Origin: Hahella sp. CCB-MM4
GTDB taxonomy: Bacteria > Pseudomonadota > Gammaproteobacteria > Pseudomonadales > Oleiphilaceae
Direction of reading: 5' to 3'
Length of the DNA stretch: 64,000 bases
NCBI RefSeq assembly: GCF_002260525.1
Contig: NZ_MRYI01000002.1
Coordinates: 372,001 to 436,000, forward strand
The notes beneath the pieces are model-generated. The model did no database searches. It saw nothing but the letters and a program-made list of their open reading frames with translations, and was not told the DNA's origin. Positions 19,550 to 28,298 of this stretch are shown in pieces. Both the position numbers and the translations under genes were made by a program. Positions within the stretch are counted from its first letter, which is position 1. The number at the start of each line of letters is the position of its first letter.

Positions 19550-22500
19550 GCAGACTCCTCTACCTGCTTTTGCACATTCTGACAACACGCAAGAGCCACC
19601 TCAAAATCCATCCGCTCCATGGCTTCAGCCAGCTCTTCAAATTCTTCCGGATACATGGAGGAATACTGATCCTTCATACCTTCGAATATATCCAATGCTT
19701 GAAGGTTAGCCTCTTTTAGCAGACCTTCCAAGGCCATGAGCGCTTTGCCCAGATTTTTCTGCTGCGCCGGAGTACGGGGTAAAGCAGCCTCTTCAGGTAA
19801 TTCCCGCTCCGAGGCTATAAACGCCTGGGCATCTTCCTGCACCATGGTGAATTGCCATTGTAACTCTGCCAACAGATCCCGAAATCCGTCCACATTGCCC
19901 TGCTCGATGAATATCTGTTCCAGATCGGCGGCCAGACCCGCCATGATGTTTGCGCCGATCGTGGCTGCCCCTCCCTTGATGCTGTGCGCCATTCGCCGGT
20001 ATGTTTCCGGGTCATCCCCTTTCTCCGTGGACTCGGCAAGTGTGTCGATTAACTCGGGGGTTTCCGAAAGAAATTGGCTCAATGCCCGTCGATAGGCACT
20101 TGTATTACCCTGCATTCTCAACAAGGCTGTTTCCGTATCCAGCACAACATTGGCATCAGCTGTGTCAGTACTATCAGGCGCTGGACTTTCACTCACAATA
20201 CCGCGAGCGTGATGCAGAATCACATCAACCAACTGATTGATACTGAAAGGTTTGCCTACATGATCATTCATACCGCAGGCTAATGCTGCCTCCCTGTCGG
20301 ATTCCATCGCATTGGCGGTCATGGCAATAATCGGTATGGACGTCAGTTGCAGCTCTTCTCTAATTTTCCGGGTTGCGGTATAGCCATCCATACCGGGCAT
20401 CTGGATATCCATGAGAATCACATCGTACGTGGTCTCAGTATTTGCCAGCTTCTCAACGGCTTTAACTCCGTCATCGGCCAAATCAACCTTCGCCCCCTGC
20501 TCCTGTAGCAGTTCTATGGCTACTTGCTGATTGGTAGGATTGTCCTCGACTAGCAGGATTGAGATGCCGCGCAGTCTGGTGCGACGGGGCTTTCTGGAAG
20601 GTTGGACCTGTCGCCGGGAATCCTTCATTCCGTCAGCCACGGCATCCAGAATCATAGAGGCCGTCACCGGCTTCATCAGAAACCCATTAACAACCCCCGG
20701 CTCACTCGCCTGATGCTTTTCCAGAGCTTCACGCTTATGGGCTGTAATCATCACGATAAGAGGAAGTTTATCCACAGGATAGAGAGCCCTGATTTTCTCG
20801 CTCGCCTCCCATCCGTCCATCCCCGGCATAAGCCAATCCATCAACACCAGATCGTATGGTAGATAGTCAGGCTGAGTACCCTGGATAATTTCAATGGCCT
20901 CCTCACCTGAACTAACTGTATCCACCTGCCACCCCAGGCTGCTGACAAGTCCCTGCAGAATTTCTCTCGCACTGCCGTTGTCATCCACAATCAGAACCTT
21001 GAGATTACGCAGGGATTCATTGACATGCAGCTGGTGTTCCTCAATCAAAGTACAAGGAATATAAAAGCTGAAAGTACTTCCTTTCCCTTCTTCGCTCTCA
21101 GCGCTAAGGTCCCCTCCCATCAACGTTACCAGCCGCTGGCAAATTGTCAGCCCCAGTCCGGTACCACCGTAGCGTCTTGCTGTGGAAGTCTCCGCCTGGG
21201 TGAAGCCCTCAAAAATGCTCTGTAGATAATCTTTGGAAATACCAATGCCCGTGTCCCTTACCGAGAAGGAGAGAATCAGGATATTTTCACTCCTGGAGAA
21301 GGTCTTCACCGATAAGACGACCTCTCCGGATTCAGTAAACTTGATGGCATTCCCTGCCAGGTTAATCAGCACCTGCTGCAGACGCATTCCATCAACCCGG
21401 ATACTCTCAGGAAGATCCGGATCTATATCAAACAGTATTTCCACAGGTTTACTGCCAACATTGGCAGACAATATGACCCCGACTTCCTTCAGTAGGTCAT
21501 CAATATTGCAGGGTTGTGGATCAAGCACCAGCTTACCGGCTTCCACTTTGGAGAAGTCCAGTATGTCATTCAGAATACCCAACAAGGCTTTTGCTGAAGA
21601 CTCAGTTTTTTCCACATAATCGGCCTGTTGGGGTTTCATCTGAGTATTCTTCATCAGCTGCAACATACCCAGAATGGCATTCATCGGCGTTCGGATTTCA
21701 TGGCTCATGTTTGCCAGGAATTCTGTCTTGGCCTTATTGGCACGATCTGCTGCCAGTTTGGCTTCCTGCAACCGCTGTTCATACACCTGCCGCTCGGTAA
21801 TGTCCCTGTTAATCCCCAGCATTAACACCGGATTATCCTCAGAATCACGTTCAACAACGGCTGTCGCCTGGATGTACCGGGTACTACCATCGGCACGCAC
21901 AATTCGGAAGACCGGGTCAAATACGTCGGAACCCTCAAGGGCCCGATACAATTTCTCCAGGGTTTCCTGCTTGTCCTCCGGGTGAAGGGAACGCTCCCAG
22001 TAATCATAATAGAGGCCCGTCTCCATGACCTCCTGCGGGACCTGGTAGATATCCATCATTTGCCGGTTCCAATCAAGGGAGTCATCCAGCAGGTTCCAGG
22101 TCCAGATTCCAAGCTCCGCCACCTCGGCAGCCTTCACGAGATGATCCCTCATAATCATCATGTTACGACGGTCCAGAACCCGGCTGGAGATATCTGATGC
22201 CATCAACAGGTAGCCAGACGTGCTACCTGCTTCATCAAATAACATGGTGACCGACAGGTTTACCTGAAAATGAGAACCGTCCTTGCGAACATAGGTCCAC
22301 TCTTCTTCATTAGGCTGCTGATGTCGGGACTTGGCGACAATGGTGTCAATTCCAGGCTGCACCGGTTCTTCCAGATCCCGGGAGTATTGTTCTGCTCTGG
22401 CCGTCAGCTCTTCCTGCAGATTGAACAGCGCAGGGGTCTGTCGGCCAATCATTTCCTCCGAGTGATATCCCAGCATGCGTTCGGCAGCCGGATTAAACAA

Positions 22501-24090
22501 GGTGATCACGCCTTCCTTGTCTGTGGCGATAATCGCGTAGCCGGCATGACTCAAAATCGCTTCCTGCAGAGCATGGTAACGACGAATTTCCAGGGTTCGA
22601 TCGGCAACCTGCTGTTCCAGCGTCACATTCAGATGAAGGATCTTTTCTTCCACCGCTTTCTGCGGACTGATATCACGTATGGTTTTAGCGGCCCCGACGA
22701 TCTCCCCGTTGGCATCTTTGATGGGTGAGGCAGCAACAGAAACATCAAGCTCTGTGCCATCCTGACGCAGCCTTTTGGTATCAAAATGGGAGATTTTTTC
22801 TCCCTTGCTGATTCTTTCTAGAATGGTTTCTTCTTCTTTCACCCGGTCAGGAGGGACAATCAGCTCCACCAGGCGCTTACCGATGGCCTCCTGACTGGTA
22901 TAGCCAAACATCTCCTCCGCCCCATGATTCCAGTTGGTGACGACCCCTTTCAATGTTTTACCGATGACAGCATCCTCAGTGCTTTCCACAATCGCCGCCA
23001 ACCGGGCCTGCTCCACACTGACTTTATGCTTCTGCCTCACGTTCAGCCAATACAGGTACAAAAAGCAACCGGCAACCACCATACCGGCGATAAGGGCGAG
23101 CAACATGGAAATGACTGACTGAGCTACCTGCCCCTCAATTTTGTCTTCCGGATAGGTCATCAGCAGATTGACCCCTCGACTCGGATTTTCCCCGGTAAAC
23201 AGGATTTGACGCTCTGCAGCCGTAATATTTCCCTCGGGACTGCTAAAAAACTGCACTCTGGAGGGAACCTCGACCTTTGCAGGTGTAGGGGAAAATGCAT
23301 CATCCCAACGGAATCGTTGGCCGAGATCAAAGCCAAAGGTTTTATCCAGTTCGGGATGAATCAAGAAGTCACCCTGCAAATTTGTCAGATAGAGCTCATA
23401 GCCTTCAGGCACGTCCTGCAATAATTTGTCGAACAGATGAAGAGCCTTAACATTAATGATGACGATACCGAATATATCCCCACCGGTATCCCGTACCGGC
23501 GTTGCAACCCGGATGGTAGGCATATGGGGAACTTCGATTTCTCCATATTCCCGATTCAGGTCAATGCTGGAGAAATAGACTTCACCACGGCTAAGCTTTA
23601 TCGCATTCAGGAAATATCCCCTGTCTCCTTTTGCCTGTAGTTCGTCAGCACTCACCACTTCGATGTTGTCATCTTTTCGATTAACCCTGACTATTTCCTT
23701 CCCTTGATCAGCAATCCCGATATAGCGAACCTGAACAATTTCCGGGTGAGCATTCATGTAACTGCTGAATATGGCATTCAGCCGACGAATCCAGAGTGAC
23801 TTGGTGCTGTTCTCCCAGGTATCGACACCACCATTTTTTGTCGCCCTGACAATTCCCTGAACGGGCGGTACTGAAGCCAGGAAGAGCAAATCCTGGCGAT
23901 AGTTTTCAAGATCCTGGGAAAGTTTTTCGATTCTGAGGCCGATTTGTCCCTGCATATTTTCATCGAGATGCCGCAGAGTGCTTTGATAACCCAGGCGCCA
24001 TCCGGCAAATGCCACGATCGCGAATAGCGCAACCAAGCCAATAAGCGCAGCAGAAATGCGAAAACTGAGAGACCGATAGATCTTATCCAT
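19546..24090 (-). CDS. Hybrid sensor histidine kinase (dCache-like, 3 PAS, HisKA, 2 REC, HPt)
   Basis: Inner-membrane multidomain kinase of 1514 residues. In order: TM1 (about 15-35), a periplasmic dCache-like sensor (about 40-320), TM2 (about 326-350), and three PAS domains (about 360-475, 505-635, 650-770). Then come HisKA with H797 in ANMSHEIRTPMN, an HATPase with QQVLINLAGNAIKFT and GGTGLGLTI, two receiver domains (D1085 and D1228) and a C-terminal HPt with H1369 in AHSIKGGA. It is an ArcB/BarA-style phosphorelay that should end on the coupled REC-GGDEF protein. I use the ATG at 24090; a TTG 48 bases upstream is the longer option, and neither has a clear ribosome site. The signal sensed is unknown; amino acids or polyamines are common dCache ligands. 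Confidence 0.92.
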   Translation of the reverse strand: MDKIYRSLSFRISAALIGLVALFAIVAFAGWRLGYQSTLRHLDENMQGQIGLRIEKLSQDLENYRQDLLFLASVPPVQGIVRATKNGGVDTWENSTKSLWIRRLNAIFSSYMNAHPEIVQVRYIGIADQGKEIVRVNRKDDNIEVVSADELQAKGDRGYFLNAIKLSRGEVYFSSIDLNREYGEIEVPHMPTIRVATPVRDTGGDIFGIVIINVKALHLFDKLLQDVPEGYELYLTNLQGDFLIHPELDKTFGFDLGQRFRWDDAFSPTPAKVEVPSRVQFFSSPEGNITAAERQILFTGENPSRGVNLLMTYPEDKIEGQVAQSVISMLLALIAGMVVAGCFLYLYWLNVRQKHKVSVEQARLAAIVESTEDAVIGKTLKGVVTNWNHGAEEMFGYTSQEAIGKRLVELIVPPDRVKEEETILERISKGEKISHFDTKRLRQDGTELDVSVAASPIKDANGEIVGAAKTIRDISPQKAVEEKILHLNVTLEQQVADRTLEIRRYHALQEAILSHAGYAIIATDKEGVITLFNPAAERMLGYHSEEMIGRQTPALFNLQEELTARAEQYSRDLEEPVQPGIDTIVAKSRHQQPNEEEWTYVRKDGSHFQVNLSVTMLFDEAGSTSGYLLMASDISSRVLDRRNMMIMRDHLVKAAEVAELGIWTWNLLDDSLDWNRQMMDIYQVPQEVMETGLYYDYWERSLHPEDKQETLEKLYRALEGSDVFDPVFRIVRADGSTRYIQATAVVERDSEDNPVLMLGINRDITERQVYEQRLQEAKLAADRANKAKTEFLANMSHEIRTPMNAILGMLQLMKNTQMKPQQADYVEKTESSAKALLGILNDILDFSKVEAGKLVLDPQPCNIDDLLKEVGVILSANVGSKPVEILFDIDPDLPESIRVDGMRLQQVLINLAGNAIKFTESGEVVLSVKTFSRSENILILSFSVRDTGIGISKDYLQSIFEGFTQAETSTARRYGGTGLGLTICQRLVTLMGGDLSAESEEGKGSTFSFYIPCTLIEEHQLHVNESLRNLKVLIVDDNGSAREILQGLVSSLGWQVDTVSSGEEAIEIIQGTQPDYLPYDLVLMDWLMPGMDGWEASEKIRALYPVDKLPLIVMITAHKREALEKHQASEPGVVNGFLMKPVTASMILDAVADGMKDSRRQVQPSRKPRRTRLRGISILLVEDNPTNQQVAIELLQEQGAKVDLADDGVKAVEKLANTETTYDVILMDIQMPGMDGYTATRKIREELQLTSIPIIAMTANAMESDREAALACGMNDHVGKPFSINQLVDVILHHARGIVSESPAPDSTDTADANVVLDTETALLRMQGNTSAYRRALSQFLSETPELIDTLAESTEKGDDPETYRRMAHSIKGGAATIGANIMAGLAADLEQIFIEQGNVDGFRDLLAELQWQFTMVQEDAQAFIASERELPEEAALPRTPAQQKNLGKALMALEGLLKEANLQALDIFEGMKDQYSSMYPEEFEELAEAMERMDFEVALACCQNVQKQVEESA

Positions 24091-24331
24091 AGAACTTAGT
24101 CGGAGAATAAATGCCGCTGAAATGTTTGGGGTACTCAACTTAATATAGTTTAAAGCTCAGGTATTCCAATCAAGAAATTCCTGTGGATAAGAAAGATTCG
24201 GTGAGATGGTTTCTCCCACAGTCAATCCTGATGGGAAGGGGAGAAACCTGGAGGGTTGCCTGGAAAGATCTAGAGGTGGCTAAAGCTCATTTCTTCGCGA
24301 GACATTCTGTGTCCCACACCGGGCCAGGTAT

Positions 24332-24736
24332 TCACTTCTTCATTTCCTCATATCCGGCAGCGGCCTGCTGAATATCTTCGGGAAAATCCTCGAATTCCTG
24401 AACCTGTCGAATTTCAATGGTTTCATTATCAGAGCCCGGGCAACGCATCGCCCACTGAATTGCCTCTTCCTTTGAATTAACCTGGATCATCCAATATCCC
24501 CCCAATACCTCATTAGTCTCAATGAAAGGACCATCGATCAGGGTTGGCTTCCCTTCTTTGAAACTCACTCTGACTCCCATCGAAGGAGGATGCAAACCAT
24601 CCAACGCTACCAGCACACCCGCTTCCTGTAATTCCCTGTTATAAGCCATCATGGCTTCTACGGCTGCAACATCCGGCATCGCTCCGGGCTCGGCAGATTC
24701 GTACCCTTTGGGAATCATCAGCATCATGAATCGCAT
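24332..24736 (-). CDS. YCII-related (DGPF-domain) protein
   Basis: Small cytoplasmic protein of 134 residues of the DGPFAETKE/YCII family. It begins MRFMMLMIPKG and carries the family signature as DGPFIETNEVLGGYWMIQV near residues 67-85. Family members have a ferredoxin-like fold and no settled function; some are linked to ECF sigma factors, none of which is visible here. A GGAGAT ribosome site precedes the ATG. An imperfect 10-bp inverted repeat (24778-24808) lies about 40 bp upstream. The 241 bp between it and the kinase start show no gene. Confidence 0.85.
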   Translation of the reverse strand: MRFMMLMIPKGYESAEPGAMPDVAAVEAMMAYNRELQEAGVLVALDGLHPPSMGVRVSFKEGKPTLIDGPFIETNEVLGGYWMIQVNSKEEAIQWAMRCPGSDNETIEIRQVQEFEDFPEDIQQAAAGYEEMKK

Positions 24737-24997
24737 GTTTATATCTCCTTGAAGTGCCTGTTTTCTTGCTGAATTAAGCCCCGTTCATAGCTGTTTTGTG
24801 AACCGGGCATGAAAGATTCTATAAGTCAGTCGAATAGACCTTAGTAATTTCGACACAGTCTTTTAAAAATTTTCTTACGAAAAGATGAAAAATCGATAAG
24901 TTCCAATTTCTAGTACTGCTCATATATAACAGTCTTTCGTGCAGCCAGTCTGGTCTGCCTTTTAATCACTGAAACTTATTACGACAAGGATCGATCA

Positions 24998-25768
24998 ATG
25001 TTGAAGAAACCAACCGCCGTTATTTCATCACTGACCATGCCGTGGGTAGCATTATTGGAAGGAATGGCATTTTCTCCCGAAGCTTTTTCAGAAGATAGAG
25101 AACGCTGGTCATATTCAGGGAAAAGAGGGCCGGCCTACTGGGCAACGCTCGATGATGACTTCGCCAGTTGCGGGCAAGGCAAAAACCAGTCTCCCATCAA
25201 TTTAACGCAGTTACTTGACGGCGAATTGCCGGAAATCGAACTTCACTACCCAACCCAGGGCGACAAAGTTATTAACAACGGCCACACAGTTCAGGTCAAT
25301 TTCCCCTCGGGCAACATTCTGCGGATGGAAGGGCAAGCGTTTGAACTAAAGCAGTTCCACTTTCATTCGCCAAGTGAAAACACCATTAATGGACAAAGTT
25401 TTCCGCTCGAAGCTCATTTTGTCCATGCGGACAAACGAGGCAATCTGGCAGTCGTCGGAGTGATGTTTGAACAAGGCGCGGCCAATGAAGGTCTTCAGCC
25501 GGCCTGGAATCAGCTCCCTCTTCATGCAGGAGGCCAGGAAACTTTGGATGTCCCGATCGACGCGACCAAATTGATGCCTTCTTCTTTAGAGTATTATCGC
25601 TTTAACGGTTCTCTTACCACACCGCCTTGTACTGAAGGGGTGAGATGGCTGGTATTGAAAGAGCCGGTCTCTATTTCGAAGGAGCAGGTTGAGGCGTTTC
25701 AACGGGCAATCCCGTTTGATAACAACCGACCCGTGCAGCCAGTGAATGCCAGAGTCATCGTTCAGTAA
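24998..25768 (+). CDS. Periplasmic alpha-class carbonic anhydrase
   Basis: Zinc enzyme interconverting CO2 and bicarbonate, 256 residues, with an N-terminal export signal (roughly 1-30). The zinc histidines are H121, H123 (FHFHSPSE) and H140 (EAHFVHAD). Other family marks are WSYSG, CGQGKNQSPINL and SLTTPPCTEGVRWLV. C58 and C207 could form the usual disulfide. It is monocistronic, with a terminator after it. Periplasmic carbonic anhydrases help bicarbonate capture and pH control. The 261 bp upstream are A+T-rich and hold no gene. Confidence 0.94.
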   Translation: MLKKPTAVISSLTMPWVALLEGMAFSPEAFSEDRERWSYSGKRGPAYWATLDDDFASCGQGKNQSPINLTQLLDGELPEIELHYPTQGDKVINNGHTVQVNFPSGNILRMEGQAFELKQFHFHSPSENTINGQSFPLEAHFVHADKRGNLAVVGVMFEQGAANEGLQPAWNQLPLHAGGQETLDVPIDATKLMPSSLEYYRFNGSLTTPPCTEGVRWLVLKEPVSISKEQVEAFQRAIPFDNNRPVQPVNARVIVQ

Positions 25769-25789
25769 ATTGAATATCTATCAATTTGA

Positions 25790-25813
25790 GATGCCCCATT
25801 TCCTTGGGGCATC
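25790..25813. terminator. Hairpin between carbonic anhydrase and SRPBCC genes
   Basis: Stem GATGCCCC / GGGGCATC with loop ATTTCCTT lies between two convergent genes and is flanked by two TCAATTTGA copies. The following T-run is poor (CCCCTTGTG), so strength is uncertain. Confidence 0.6.
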
Positions 25814-25830
25814 CCCTTGTGTCAATTTGA

Positions 25831-26277
25831 TTATATTACTACTTGCTCATGCAGGTTCTTCATAGCCTTCTCAATTCGCTTAGACAGATCTTCACGCAGG
25901 GTGGCGATGATATCCCCTGTCTCCTGTAGCCCATCATTTCTGCTGTAATAACTTAGCTGGAAGCGACATTCTGATTCGGATTCCGGATAAAATCTCATCT
26001 CCATCCTGGGTAAGAGAGGCTGCAGATCACCTTTTGTTATAAAAATGCACCCAGGGATTGCCTCAACCACTTCAATAGTCAGATGGGCCTTCCCGATTGG
26101 CAGTTCCAGAGTTTCTACATATTGCTTGCCAATTTCTCCAGGCTCCAAAGCATTCAATGAGGCGATTTCTACCACACCAGGAAACCACTCCCCATAGTTC
26201 TCCATATTTGTCACATACTGGTATAAGTCAGAAGTAGGTTGCCGAAACAGCTCTTCAGCCTGAGCAAGTAAAATCAT
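25831..26277 (-). CDS. SRPBCC-family protein (polyketide cyclase/START-like)
   Basis: Soluble 148-residue protein of the Bet v1/START-like superfamily, a fold with a deep hydrophobic ligand pocket. The N-terminal helix-strand (AEELFRQPTSDLYQYVTNMENYGEWFPGVVEI) and the amphipathic C-terminal helix (REDLSKRIEKAMKNLHEQV) are typical. No catalytic residues can be assigned. It is divergent from the LysR gene at 26384 with 106 bp between them, so it is the probable target of that regulator. Confidence 0.75.
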   Translation of the reverse strand: MILLAQAEELFRQPTSDLYQYVTNMENYGEWFPGVVEIASLNALEPGEIGKQYVETLELPIGKAHLTIEVVEAIPGCIFITKGDLQPLLPRMEMRFYPESESECRFQLSYYSRNDGLQETGDIIATLREDLSKRIEKAMKNLHEQVVI

Positions 26278-26383
26278 GTCTTTCTCCCTGTATTGGTCTT
26301 TGTCTCTGCCACTATAGAAGAAGAATCACTTTCCAAATAGTGATGTTTAATCAATACTGACTTAACTCTTTGGAAAATCAGAA

Positions 26384-27277
26384 ATGGCCAAATTCAATCA
26401 ATACAAGGTATTCACAACAGTAATAGAAGAAGGAAGCGCAAGTACTGCCGCCCAACTTTTGAATATATCGCCCTCTGCCGTTAGCAAGCAGATTGCTGCG
26501 CTTGAAAACCACCTCAACGTCCAACTTTTTGAACGCTCCAACCGCAACATTAAACCCACAGAATACGGATTGGCGTTTTACCGACACTGCAAACAAATCC
26601 TGATGGAAGTCTCACGAGCAGAAGACAGCCTGAGAGAAACTTTGGACGCTTTATCAGGCACAATTAGCCTAACATTATCCAAGTCACTGATTCGGTCCGG
26701 AATTTTTGAGTATTTAGGAGAATTCACTGCAAATTATCCCGAAATCAGATTTGATATATCACTCTCGGAGAAATTTGAGGACCTGCAGGAGAATGCAATA
26801 GATTTTGCTTTTCGTATTGGCCAATTAGAAGACCACTCGCGATTGATCGCAATCCCTCTTCGAAAAGTCAGGCCGATATTCTGCGCCACACCGGACTATC
26901 TCACCAAGCATGGTCATCCACAAAGTTACACAGACCTCCACCACCACAATCTGGCGCTGTTACCGGCAAATTATCTATCCTACCAAGTCAGGCAATTCCT
27001 CAAACAGCAACAGGTGAATTTATACTCAATCCAACATCATCGCGTTGATGATATTGAAGCTGGGTATCAAATGATAAATGCAGACATGTGCATTGGGTTG
27101 ATGTTGGATTGTACGGTTGAAAGGCAACTGTCTGAAGGAAGCCTGATAGAGATTTTTCCGAGTATCAGACTACCGGAGAAAACGCTTTATCTGATGCTTA
27201 AGAAGTCAGAGTTCCAACTTCAACGGTGTGTTTTGTTTAAAGAGTTTATAAAAGGGTGTTTTCGGGAGAGTCGCTAA
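26384..27277 (+). CDS. LysR-family transcriptional regulator
   Basis: DNA-binding regulator of 297 residues. A winged helix-turn-helix occupies about residues 1-60 (STAAQLLNISPSAVSKQIAALENHLNVQLFER) and is followed by a periplasmic-binding-protein-like effector domain. By the usual LysR arrangement it should control the divergent SRPBCC gene and itself. The effector is unknown. The gene is visibly A+T-richer than the polyamine genes. The 223 bp after it contain no gene I can support. Confidence 0.88.
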   Translation: MAKFNQYKVFTTVIEEGSASTAAQLLNISPSAVSKQIAALENHLNVQLFERSNRNIKPTEYGLAFYRHCKQILMEVSRAEDSLRETLDALSGTISLTLSKSLIRSGIFEYLGEFTANYPEIRFDISLSEKFEDLQENAIDFAFRIGQLEDHSRLIAIPLRKVRPIFCATPDYLTKHGHPQSYTDLHHHNLALLPANYLSYQVRQFLKQQQVNLYSIQHHRVDDIEAGYQMINADMCIGLMLDCTVERQLSEGSLIEIFPSIRLPEKTLYLMLKKSEFQLQRCVLFKEFIKGCFRESR

Positions 27278-27500
27278 ATACCGCTATATGGGTAACTGGT
27301 CGCCATGTGGCGGATTCACCTTAAAAGCCCCGTAAGATTGGAGTTGTTGGGTAATGCCGTCCTTCGTCAATCAATTCAAAAATTTATGATCAAATATTTC
27401 ATAGTCATTCAGCAACTAGGTGATCCTATAACTTCTAGCCAATTTCGAAAAGATCAGAAGAAATGTAGGCTCTACCCAGACAGATGGAGTGAGGTATCAA

Positions 27501-27965
27501 ATGGAGCAATTTCGAACCCTTGAAGACTTGCGTGGCTACATAAAGGATCTTGAAAAATACTACGCTAGACCAACTCTTAGGGATGAACACCCCACGCTCT
27601 ACTTTAATGTTCAAGAAGGAACAGTCATTCAAGGCATCAGAAAGCGCGATTACTTGTTCTCTCCTTGCGAATCCTGGGTGCTGCCAAACGACAAAATGGG
27701 CTTATCCTTCTCTGCCCATTGGCAGCATTTAAAACGCATCTATAAACTTAAAGAAAAATATGCGAAAGGGCGTCCTATAGACGTGTATTGGGTACTCGAA
27801 GCGACAGAGATTCCTGACGGTCTACAATTTGTTCCCGACCCCAAGGACAGTCGTCACTATCTACTAACGGTTACAAAAAGAATGCGAGTAGATGAACTGG
27901 TTACTAAACTCGAATGGGTTGCCGATAGAATGTCCATTATTCGGGAAGCAAAGGTAGGCATATGA
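27501..27965 (+). CDS. Unrecognised protein, possible Tse2-like toxin
   Basis: A 154-residue soluble protein with no export signal. I do not recognise it firmly. The C-terminal half has ATEIPDGLQFVPDP...RHYLLTVTKRMRVDELVTKL (about 101-137), which resembles from memory the TDIPPDLKV...HYTIMPAKPM pattern of Tse2-type ADP-ribosyltransferase toxins; an early TLYFNVQ (32-38) could match their beta-strand. The ATG at 27501 has TGAGGT upstream; a GTG at 27489 is the alternative. Its stop overlaps the next start (ATGA), the arrangement typical of toxin/immunity pairs. The region is A+T-rich and unrelated to its neighbours, which suggests acquisition. Confidence 0.55.
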   Translation: MEQFRTLEDLRGYIKDLEKYYARPTLRDEHPTLYFNVQEGTVIQGIRKRDYLFSPCESWVLPNDKMGLSFSAHWQHLKRIYKLKEKYAKGRPIDVYWVLEATEIPDGLQFVPDPKDSRHYLLTVTKRMRVDELVTKLEWVADRMSIIREAKVGI

Positions 27966-28258
27966 TTGAGTATAGATACAAGGAAGAAAGGGCAATTGCA
28001 CTGCATTATGCAGAGGTCCTAAATGATAGGCTGGCCAAGGAAATTCTTAATAGAAGCGAAGTGTTAAATGGGGATGAAGCACTACATCTCAATAAGTTTT
28101 ACTGGGCAATGGTAGACCAGGCTATCGCCGACAATGGCGCAGGCGTACCAGTCCTTGAATCTGAAGGTACTGAAGCTTGGATGGAGTATATATTCCATTC
28201 GTTTAATGGGTATCTTGTAAGCCACGGATATGCAAGAGAGTGGGAGGAAGATCTATAG
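27962..28258 (+). CDS. Small acidic protein, possible immunity partner
   Basis: Unrecognised 98-residue, mainly helical and acidic protein (for example ESEGTEAWMEY, AREWEEDL). It begins inside the stop codon of the preceding gene (ATGA overlap), so it is translated with it. Small size, acidity and coupling fit an immunity protein or antitoxin, but I see no diagnostic motif. It ends 40 bp from the convergent puuB2 stop. Confidence 0.5.
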   Translation: MIEYRYKEERAIALHYAEVLNDRLAKEILNRSEVLNGDEALHLNKFYWAMVDQAIADNGAGVPVLESEGTEAWMEYIFHSFNGYLVSHGYAREWEEDL

Positions 28259-28298
28259 CCGTTGCATTGTTCTCTTCCTCCACCACAGCAGTATTCTG

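Noticed and set aside
24183-24371. 62-codon open frame in the gap before the YCII gene
   Set aside because: Overlaps the end of a real gene on the other strand and has no coding features.
27305-27523. 72-codon open frame between the LysR gene and the two-gene cassette
   Set aside because: No ribosome site, no recognisable protein features, and it overlaps the better-supported start at 27501.
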